A stretch of DNA of 60,850 nucleotides from Bacillota bacterium (GTDB lineage Bacteria; Bacillota; Bacilli; Alicyclobacillales; SLC66): assembly GCA_021821055.1 (NCBI GenBank), contig JAKACX010000007.1, forward strand, positions 1-60,850, given 5' to 3'. This document shows, one piece after another, positions 54,474-60,850 of this stretch (position 1 is its first letter; every line of letters begins with the position of its first letter). Position numbers and translations under genes: made by a program. The notes beneath the pieces were generated by a model that ran no database searches, was not told the DNA's origin, and saw only the letters and a list, made by a program, of their open reading frames with translations.

Positions 54474-55994
54474 ATGATGACACTCGAGGAATTCGTGGCG
54501 CTCGTTCGCGGTTCGGGCCGACTGGTTGTCACGCCGGCGCTGCGCGGCAGGCTCAAGGTGGCGCGCGGCGTGGTGCAGCGCGCGCTGGACGCCGGCGACA
54601 AAGCCGTCTACGGACTCACCACGGGCGTCGGCGCGGCGCGCGACGAGCGGGTTGCGGAGCGCGACCAGGCGGCGCACAATGAGCGCATGATCACGGCGCA
54701 CGCGGTGGCGGTGGGACCGGAAGCGTCCGAGGAACTCGCGCGCGCGACTGTGCTGGCCCGCATCTGCGGATTGGCGCGCGGCGGATCGGGCATATCTCCC
54801 GCTGTGCTGTCGGCGCTCGTGGACATGTTCAACGCCGGCGTCACGCCGGTCATGCATCTGACCGGGTCGCTCGGCGAGGCGGACCTCGGCGCGCTCGCGG
54901 AGGCGGCGCTGGTGTTGATCGGCAAGGGCGAGGCCACAGTCGCGGGTCGGCGCCTGCCGGGCGCACAGGCTCTGGCCGTCGCCGGTCTTGCGCCGGTGCG
55001 CCTTGCCGCGCGCGACGGGTTGGCGCTGCTCGGAGCAAACTCGCTGTCCGCCGCGGCGTCGCTGCTGTGCGCGCACGGGGCCAGGCGCTGGATCCTTGTT
55101 TCCGAACAGGCGGCGGCCCTGTCGTTTGTGGCGTACGGGGGGCACCAGACCGTGCTTGGCGCCGAGGTGCTGCGCCCGTGCGGGCCAGTCGTGTCGGCGG
55201 TCGGGGAGCGCATGCGCGCGCTGCTTGCCGGATTTTCGCCGGATGCGCGCGGCGTGCAGGACCCGCTGTCTTTTCGCTGTTTTCCCCACGTGCACGCCAT
55301 GGTCGCCACTGCGGCGACCGAACTCGCGAGCCAGGCGCTGCAGCAGGTCAATCAGCCTCTGGACAATCCGCTGGTGCTCGTCGAGACGGGCGATATCGTG
55401 TCAAACGGCAATTTTTCCGGAACAGCGCTCGCGCTTGCGGGCGACGCCTGGCGCAATGCCGCCTATCGATCGCTCGCCATGGCGGAGCGGCGCACGGCGA
55501 AGCTGCTCGACAGCCGCTTTTCCGGACTGTCCGCCGGACTGTCGCGCCGGGCGGGGGATTCGGGGCTGGACATTCTCCACTACACGGCGCTTGGCATAGC
55601 AGCCGACGCGCTGCGACTCGCGCAGATCACGCCTGTGCAGCAGGGCGTCGCCGCGCAGGGAGTGGAGGATTACGGGTCGATGGCGGCGACCTCGGCGCAG
55701 GCCGCTCTGCTCCTGTTGAGGCTGTGTGAGGAGATGACCGCGCTCGAGGCGGTCGCCGCCGCGGACGCGATCGGTCTGCGCGGCGGTCTGCACGCGGTCG
55801 CGCGTGACGGGGACGCGCGGCAAGGGGACGGGGCGGGCATGCGGACTGCGGGCGGACAGTCTGAGGCCGTGCTCGACGCGGCCGGAGCGCACGGCGACGT
55901 GTTGCACTTTCTGCAGTCGGTCCAGCAGGCTCAGCAGCATGCGGCGACTCCGGGGGAACGGGTGCAGTCGGTGCGCCGGGCGCTGTTCCCGTAA
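54474..55994 (+). CDS. aromatic amino-acid lyase family protein without MIO triad, candidate ergothionase
   Basis: 506 residues from ATG 54474, the standard HutH length. Family motifs are VYGLTTGVG (Tyr46, catalytic base position), DPLSFRCFPHVHA, DNPLVLVETGDIVSNGNFSG and a modified GVEDYGSMAATSA. The MIO-forming segment, GSVGASGDLAPLA in ammonia-lyases, reads GSLGEADLGALA here (Glu135-Ala136), so the Ala-Ser-Gly triad is absent. An MIO-free lyase could not work like HutH but could eliminate a good leaving group such as trimethylamine, as ergothionase does. HutU- and HutI-like genes follow. An upstream ATG 54354 would add 40 residues containing the 21-bp repeats. Confidence 0.8.
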   Translation: MMTLEEFVALVRGSGRLVVTPALRGRLKVARGVVQRALDAGDKAVYGLTTGVGAARDERVAERDQAAHNERMITAHAVAVGPEASEELARATVLARICGLARGGSGISPAVLSALVDMFNAGVTPVMHLTGSLGEADLGALAEAALVLIGKGEATVAGRRLPGAQALAVAGLAPVRLAARDGLALLGANSLSAAASLLCAHGARRWILVSEQAAALSFVAYGGHQTVLGAEVLRPCGPVVSAVGERMRALLAGFSPDARGVQDPLSFRCFPHVHAMVATAATELASQALQQVNQPLDNPLVLVETGDIVSNGNFSGTALALAGDAWRNAAYRSLAMAERRTAKLLDSRFSGLSAGLSRRAGDSGLDILHYTALGIAADALRLAQITPVQQGVAAQGVEDYGSMAATSAQAALLLLRLCEEMTALEAVAAADAIGLRGGLHAVARDGDARQGDGAGMRTAGGQSEAVLDAAGAHGDVLHFLQSVQQAQQHAATPGERVQSVRRALFP

Positions 55995-56122
55995 GCGGCG
56001 CGCGACGGCTGCCACAGCGCGGGTAAACGGGCGAATATCAGGGATCGCGCGACGACGCGCGCGTTTGCGGCGCCGCCGCGGACGCTGCCGAGCGTCCCAC
56101 ACGTCCCACAGGAGGCAATGAG

Positions 56123-57790
56123 ATGGCAACGGACAAGAGCAGGCTGATCCGCGCCCCGCGCGGAGTGGAGCGTTCCTGCAAGGGATGGGAACAGGAAGCG
56201 GCGTTGCGGATGTTGATGAACAACCTCGACCCGGACGTCGGCGAGCGTCCGGAGGACCTTGTCGTGTACGGCGGGCGCGGCAAAGCGGCGCGCAACTGGG
56301 AGGCGTACGAGGCGATTGTCCGCGAATTGCGCCGCCTGGAGGACGACGAGACGCTGCTCATCCAGTCGGGCAAGCCCGTCGGCGTGTTTCGCACGCATGA
56401 AGACGCGCCGCGCGTGTTGCTGGCAAATGCTCTGCTCGTCCCCGCGTGGTCGACATGGGAGCAGTTTGACGAGCTGGAACGCAAGGGGCTCACCATGTTC
56501 GGCCAGATGACGGCCGGAAGCTGGATCTACATTGGAACGCAGGGTATCCTGCAGGGGACGTACGAGACGTTTGCCGAAGCGGCGAAACAGCATGCCGGCG
56601 GCACGCTCGCGGGAACCTGGACGCTGACCGCGGGTCTCGGCGGAATGGGCGGCGCCCAGCCGCTCGCCGTGACGATGAACGGCGGTGCGGCGCTGATCGC
56701 CGAGGTTGACGGGCGGCGCATTGAGCGGCGGCTCGCGACGAGTTATCTGGACGTGGCGACGGACGATCTGCCGGAGGCCGTGCGCCTGGTCACCGAAGCC
56801 GCCAGGGAGCGGCGGGCGTTGTCCGTCGGCGTGCACAAGAACGCCGTCGACGTGTATGAGTACCTGCTGGGCGAGGGCATAATCCCCGACTTCGTCACGG
56901 ACCAGACGTCGGCCCACGACCCGCTGCACGGCTACCTGCCACAGGGGGTGTCCCTTGAGGAGGGCGAGCGCCTGCGGGAAACGGATCCGGCGCGGTGCGT
57001 CGCATTGGCGCGCCAGAGCATCGCGGCGCACGTGCGCCTGATGCTGGAGATGCGGCGGCGCGGCGCGGTCGTGTTTGACTACGGGAACAATATCCGCCAG
57101 GTGGCGCAGGACGAAGGCGTGGCCGACGCATTTGCCTTCCCCGGATTCGTTCCGGCGTTCATCCGCCCGTTGTTTTGCGAAGGCAACGGGCCGTTTCGCT
57201 TCGCCGCGCTGTCGGGCGACCCGCAGGACATCCTGCGCATTGACCGACTCGCGCTGGAATTGTTCCCGCAGAATGAACGCCTGCACAACTGGATCCGAAT
57301 GGCGGGTGAACGCGTGCAGTTTCAGGGCCTGCCGGCGCGCATCTGCTGGCTCGGTTACGGCGAGCGGGCAACACTGGGGCTGGCCATCAACGAACTGGTG
57401 CGCACGGGAGAGATCAAGGCGCCCATCGTGATCGGCCGCGATCACCTCGACGCGGGCTCGGTCGCGTCGCCCAACCGGGAGACGGAAGCGATGAAGGACG
57501 GCAGCGACGCGATTGCCGACTGGCCGATTCTCAATGCACTGATCAACACGGCCGCTGGAGGGTCCTGGATATCGGTGCACCACGGCGGAGGGGTTGGCAT
57601 CGGCTATGCAATACACGCGGGGATGGTGGTCGTGGCGGACGGTTCGCCGCGGGCGGAGCGGAAGCTCGCGCGTGTACTGACCACCGATCCCGGGATGGGC
57701 GTGATCCGGCACGCGGACGCGGGCTATGAGCGGGCGGTGGAGGTGGCGCACGAGCGCGGCGTGCGGATTCCGATGGACGCGGGTGAGTAG
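56123..57790 (+). CDS. urocanase-family hydratase, urocanate or thiourocanate
   Basis: 555 residues, typical for HutU. The NAD+-binding and catalytic segments are present: [52 protein letters not shown] and [14 protein letters not shown]. Two places differ from urocanases as I recall them: GPFRFAAL (usually GPFRW) and [14 protein letters not shown] (usually GFSQHSGMV), both near the active site. The enzyme adds water across the conjugated side chain of urocanate, using NAD+ as electrophile. With an MIO-free lyase upstream, thiourocanate is the alternative substrate. AGGAGG precedes ATG 56123. Confidence 0.88.
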   Translation: MATDKSRLIRAPRGVERSCKGWEQEAALRMLMNNLDPDVGERPEDLVVYGGRGKAARNWEAYEAIVRELRRLEDDETLLIQSGKPVGVFRTHEDAPRVLLANALLVPAWSTWEQFDELERKGLTMFGQMTAGSWIYIGTQGILQGTYETFAEAAKQHAGGTLAGTWTLTAGLGGMGGAQPLAVTMNGGAALIAEVDGRRIERRLATSYLDVATDDLPEAVRLVTEAARERRALSVGVHKNAVDVYEYLLGEGIIPDFVTDQTSAHDPLHGYLPQGVSLEEGERLRETDPARCVALARQSIAAHVRLMLEMRRRGAVVFDYGNNIRQVAQDEGVADAFAFPGFVPAFIRPLFCEGNGPFRFAALSGDPQDILRIDRLALELFPQNERLHNWIRMAGERVQFQGLPARICWLGYGERATLGLAINELVRTGEIKAPIVIGRDHLDAGSVASPNRETEAMKDGSDAIADWPILNALINTAAGGSWISVHHGGGVGIGYAIHAGMVVVADGSPRAERKLARVLTTDPGMGVIRHADAGYERAVEVAHERGVRIPMDAGE

Positions 57791-57840
57791 ACGCGCGCGG
57801 CTGTGCGACTGCAGGCGGGTGCGCGCAAAGGGGGCGGCGT

Positions 57841-59148
57841 ATGGCGGATGGGCCGGCGGCGGTTGTCATTGATCACATCGGGCTTTTGTGGACCATGGAC
57901 GCGGGAGCGGGGGACGATGGGGCGCAGGCTCTGCACGGCGCCGCGATGCGCGAAGTCGGCGCCGTGCAGGACGCGGCGGTGGCGTTCGACGGTGAAGGCC
58001 GCGTGTGTGCGGTCGGTCCGCGCGCCGGGGTGCGGGAGTGTATCGGCCCCGCAACGGAAGTGGTGGACGCTGCGGGAGGGTTCGTCTGTCCGGCGTTTGT
58101 CGACGCGCATACGCACCTCGTCCACGCGGGATCGCGCGAGGCGGAGTGCGTGATGCGTCTTGCCGGCGCGGACTACCTCGATGTGCTGCGCGCGGGCGGC
58201 GGCATCATGCAGACGGTGCGCGAGACGCGGGCGGCGCCTTTTGCCGCCCTGCTCGGGCAGGCGCGGGAGAGCGCCCGCCGGATGCTCGCGCACGGCGTCA
58301 CGACGCTCGAGGCGAAGACAGGCTACGGCCTTGAACTGGAGGCGGAACTGCGGCAATTGCGCGTGGCCGCCGCTGTTGCCGAAGGGTTGCCGCAAAAGAT
58401 CGTGCACACGGCGATGCCCGCACACGCAATCCCGCCGGAGCGGCGCAATGACCGCGACCGCTTCGTGCGGGAGATCGTCGACATGCTCGGGCCGATGCGC
58501 GACGCGGGGGCGGAATTCGCGGACGTGTTTGTGGAAGAAGGCGTATTTTCCGTCGACGAGGGCCGGTTCATTCTGAGCCGCGCAAAGGAGCTCGGCCTTG
58601 GCGTCAAGGTCCACGCGGACGAGCTAGCGCCGTCGGGCGGCGCCAAGCTCGCGGCGGAACTTGGCGCCGCGTCGGCCGATCACCTGCTGTTTGCGACGGA
58701 CGACAGCCTGCGCGGACTGGCGCAGGCGGGGACGGTCGCCGTCTGCCTGCCGGGGACGTCGTTTTACCTGCAAAAGCCGGCGGCGCGGGCGCGCTTCATG
58801 ATGGACGAGGCGGGCCTGGCGGTCGCCGTCGCGAGCGATTACAATCCGGGTTCGGCGCCGTCGGAGAACTTTGCCCTGGTGATGAGTCTGGCGTTCTTCC
58901 ATTTGCGCATGACGCCCGAGGAAGTGTTCTGCGCCGCCACGCGCAACGCGGCGTGCGCCATCGGGCGGGGAGGCAGGGCGGGCGTCCTCAAGGTGGGCCT
59001 TCCAGGGGACCTCGTCGTGTTTGCCGCCAGGCATCCCACGTACATTCTCTCGCACTACGGAGAATCGCAGGTGCAGGCGGTGTTCGCGGGCGGCAGGCGC
59101 GTTTACGGGGAGGTCGCAACGTCGCGCTCCCGGGGCTCCCGCGCGTAG
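57841..59148 (+). CDS. imidazolonepropionase-family amidohydrolase
   Basis: 435 residues. Metal ligands: DAHTHLVHAGSREAE and the His of KVHADELAPSGGAKLA; also TTLEAKTGYGLELEAELRQL, SADHLLFATDD and VASDYNPGSAPSENFALVMS, all HutI features. HutI opens 4-imidazolone-5-propionate to formiminoglutamate; in ergothioneine breakdown the same ring-opening on hydantoin-5-propionate would give N-carbamoyl-glutamate. ATG 57841 follows AAAGGGGG. The 3' end overlaps the convergent flavoprotein gene by 46 bp. Confidence 0.88.
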   Translation: MADGPAAVVIDHIGLLWTMDAGAGDDGAQALHGAAMREVGAVQDAAVAFDGEGRVCAVGPRAGVRECIGPATEVVDAAGGFVCPAFVDAHTHLVHAGSREAECVMRLAGADYLDVLRAGGGIMQTVRETRAAPFAALLGQARESARRMLAHGVTTLEAKTGYGLELEAELRQLRVAAAVAEGLPQKIVHTAMPAHAIPPERRNDRDRFVREIVDMLGPMRDAGAEFADVFVEEGVFSVDEGRFILSRAKELGLGVKVHADELAPSGGAKLAAELGAASADHLLFATDDSLRGLAQAGTVAVCLPGTSFYLQKPAARARFMMDEAGLAVAVASDYNPGSAPSENFALVMSLAFFHLRMTPEEVFCAATRNAACAIGRGGRAGVLKVGLPGDLVVFAARHPTYILSHYGESQVQAVFAGGRRVYGEVATSRSRGSRA

Positions 59149-60407
59149 GCCGCCGCGCTCTCGCCCGCCAAATGGCCGGTCGAGAACGCCACCGTGATGT
59201 TGTAGCCGCCGGTGTGCGCGTGTACGTCCATCACTTCGCCGCAAAAGTACAGGCCGGCGCACAGCTTTGAACCCATGGTCCGGGGGTCAATTTCCTTGAC
59301 CGAAACGCCGCCGCCGGTGACTGTCGCCTGCGCAAGCGGCAGCGTGCCTGTGAGGCGGACGGGGAATGACTTGCTCCAGCGCGCCACACCGACCAGCGCC
59401 GCGGTGGAGGCGTTTGCCATCTGCGCGGTTCCGTCGACGCCCGTCTGCGCGAGGGCGAGCGTCGCCAGCCTCTCGGGCAGCCACGCGGCGAGCACTGTGG
59501 CCAGTTGCTTGCGCGGATCGCGTTTGCGGCTGTCTTCGAGCGTCCGGATGAAATCGTCCGCTGCGATGTCCGGCAGGCAGTCGACGAGGGCCGTCAGTTG
59601 CGCGTCCGGATGCTTGCGCCGTTCGGTCGACACGTAGTGGCTGCAGCGCAGTGCCACGGGTCCGCTGAGTCCGAAGTGGGTGAACAGCAGGTCGCCGTGT
59701 TCGACCGTGAGACGCCGGCCCGAGCCGTTTAGGACGGTGACCGAGACGCCGCGCAGCGCCAGGCCCTGCAACGCGCGGCCGGCGATGAACGGTTCGTCGC
59801 TGGTGAGCGGCACCTCCGTAGGATAGGGCGGCACAATGGCGTGCCCGACGGACTGCGCCCACGGATAGGCGTCGCCCGTGCTGCCTGTCTGCGGGACGCT
59901 GCAGCCGCCGGCGGCAATGACCACGGCGCGCGCGGCGATGCGCTGTCCGTCGCCGAGTTCCAGTCCTGTGGCGCGGCCTGCGTCTGCCAGCAGGCTGCGC
60001 ACGGGCGTCTCGCGCCACACGGTCACGCCGCGCCGGTGGATGTCGTCCACCAACGCCTGCACCACCGTCTGCGCCTTGTCAGAGACGGGAAAGACGCGCC
60101 CGCGGTCCTCTTCCTTCAGGCGGATGCCGAGACCTTCGAAGTACGCCATGATCTCCGAGTTCGCAAAGCGCGCGAGGGCGGAGTGCAAAAAGCGGCCGTT
60201 GCCCGGGATGTTCTGCATCAATTCAGGCAGCGGCTTGGCGTTTGTGACATTGCAGCGGCCGCCGCCGGAGATGCCGAGTTTTCGCCCCAGTTTTCCGCCT
60301 TTTTCGATCAGCAGCACCCGTGCGCCCTGCTCGCTGGCCGCAATGGCCGCCATGAGTCCGCTCGGACCGCCGCCGACAATCGCCACGTCAAACTCTACGG
60401 CCGCCAT
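59103..60407 (-). CDS. HI0933-family FAD-dependent oxidoreductase (BaiN/YhiN-like)
   Basis: 434 residues. The dinucleotide-binding motif is FDVAIVGGGPSGLMAAIAAS, followed by GGKLGRKLGISGGGRCNVTN, diagnostic of this family. The C-terminus ends with LYFCGEVMDVHAHTGGYNIT, the second FAD contact. The family's substrate is mostly unknown; BaiN reduces bile acids. The ATG overlaps the stop of the anti-sigma gene (TGATG). It converges with and overlaps the HutI-like gene. Confidence 0.88.
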   Translation of the reverse strand: MAAVEFDVAIVGGGPSGLMAAIAASEQGARVLLIEKGGKLGRKLGISGGGRCNVTNAKPLPELMQNIPGNGRFLHSALARFANSEIMAYFEGLGIRLKEEDRGRVFPVSDKAQTVVQALVDDIHRRGVTVWRETPVRSLLADAGRATGLELGDGQRIAARAVVIAAGGCSVPQTGSTGDAYPWAQSVGHAIVPPYPTEVPLTSDEPFIAGRALQGLALRGVSVTVLNGSGRRLTVEHGDLLFTHFGLSGPVALRCSHYVSTERRKHPDAQLTALVDCLPDIAADDFIRTLEDSRKRDPRKQLATVLAAWLPERLATLALAQTGVDGTAQMANASTAALVGVARWSKSFPVRLTGTLPLAQATVTGGGVSVKEIDPRTMGSKLCAGLYFCGEVMDVHAHTGGYNITVAFSTGHLAGESAAAYAREPRERDVATSP

Positions 60408-60850
60408 CACAGATGAGTGAACGCGGCGCCCATGATGCGCGGTCCGCGCGGCGTGCGGTCCGCCATGTCCGGTTCGCGGGTGACGCCGACGTAGGTGAAA
60501 CGGGCGCCAGCGGCGACGGGGGCTGTCATGGCCCCGCTGCCCGCTTTGTTGACGTTGATCTCGCCAAGCAGTCTGTGCGAACTCCCGTCGACCAGCCACA
60601 CGCTGTAGCAGCCCCCGGACCTGACGGGCGGAAGGCCCGCGACGGACACGATCATCTGCAGCGCCGCGCCGTGTCGCACGAGCGTCGCATTGCCGCGCGC
60701 CGGGAGGGTCGCGGACACGGGGCGAAGCGCAGACTCATGCACGATCTCCGCAGGAACGGTCGGCGGCGCCATCGGCGAGGGCGGTCCCGCTACCCGGCTG
60801 CCTATGAGCACGCCGAGCACGAGCGTGGCGACGCTCGCGGCCACAGCGGC
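60407..60850 (-). CDS. anti-sigma factor, RskA-like C-terminal domain, 5' end cut by window edge
   Basis: About 147 codons visible. A membrane span at the edge (AASVATLVLGVLIGSRVAG) is followed by an extracytoplasmic domain with LPPVRSGGCYSVWLVDGSS, FTYVGVTREPDMADRTPRGP and a final GAAFTHL, the RskA/anti-sigma-K pattern. The cytoplasmic zinc-binding part and presumably an ECF sigma gene lie outside the window. It is in an operon with the flavoprotein gene. Confidence 0.8.
   Translation of the reverse strand, partial: AAVAASVATLVLGVLIGSRVAGPPSPMAPPTVPAEIVHESALRPVSATLPARGNATLVRHGAALQMIVSVAGLPPVRSGGCYSVWLVDGSSHRLLGEINVNKAGSGAMTAPVAAGARFTYVGVTREPDMADRTPRGPRIMGAAFTHL

Overview
The window is chromosomal DNA from a GC-rich, probably spore-forming and acidophilic Firmicute of the Alicyclobacillus/Sulfobacillus type. 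This is inferred from strong GGAGG ribosome binding sites, frequent GTG/TTG starts, Bacillus-like 7Fe ferredoxin and CtaG, a quinol oxidase locus, small LSm-like coat-type proteins, and sulfocyanin-type copper proteins known mainly from acidophiles. No rRNA, tRNA, CRISPR array or intact insertion sequence was seen.

Layout. 1-8.3 kb: the 5' part of an aspartate decarboxylase gene, a molybdate/tungstate regulator with its ABC transporter, an AT-rich patch with a tandem-HTH protein, a fused cytochrome b/molybdopterin oxidoreductase, and a YitT-type membrane protein. 8.5-14.4 kb: a membrane-anchored sulfocyanin, four family-2 glycosyltransferases and two LSm-like proteins that look like spore-surface genes. 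14.9-20.1 kb: a VTT membrane protein, a thioredoxin, a glutaredoxin-like protein whose second active site is encoded TGA-xx-xx-TGC (probable selenocysteine), 6-phosphogluconate dehydrogenase and a siroheme-type dehydrogenase. 20.7-30.9 kb: a 12-gene operon for a CuA-type heme-copper oxidase with two cupredoxin-like proteins, heme O synthase, CtaG and two paralogous unknown membrane proteins. 30.9-41.2 kb: a CorA-like protein, ferredoxin, 2-oxoglutarate dehydrogenase (OdhAB) with a Rieske protein, a DUF2249 / cupin-hemerythrin / Mrp group and a MOSC protein. 41.4-46.8 kb: a ResA-like thioredoxin and CcdA, each behind a related leader element, then a second oxidase, a quinol oxidase without CuA.

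47-59 kb is the most interesting region. Two divergent transcription units encode an amidohydrolase, an M20 carbamoylase-type hydrolase and an RpiR regulator on one strand, and a peptide-type ABC importer (no ATPase), a histidine ammonia-lyase homologue, urocanase and imidazolonepropionase homologues on the other. It looks like histidine utilisation, but the lyase lacks the Ala-Ser-Gly triad that forms the MIO cofactor and there is no HutG. The enzyme set matches the five reactions of ergothioneine breakdown to glutamate, with the MIO-free lyase as ergothionase. Two of these genes carry frameshifts in simple-sequence tracts.

The window ends with an HI0933-type flavoprotein and the 3' part of an RskA-like anti-sigma factor. 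Recurring themes are thiol/selenol redox chemistry, molybdenum or tungsten use, and respiration with copper proteins as probable electron carriers.
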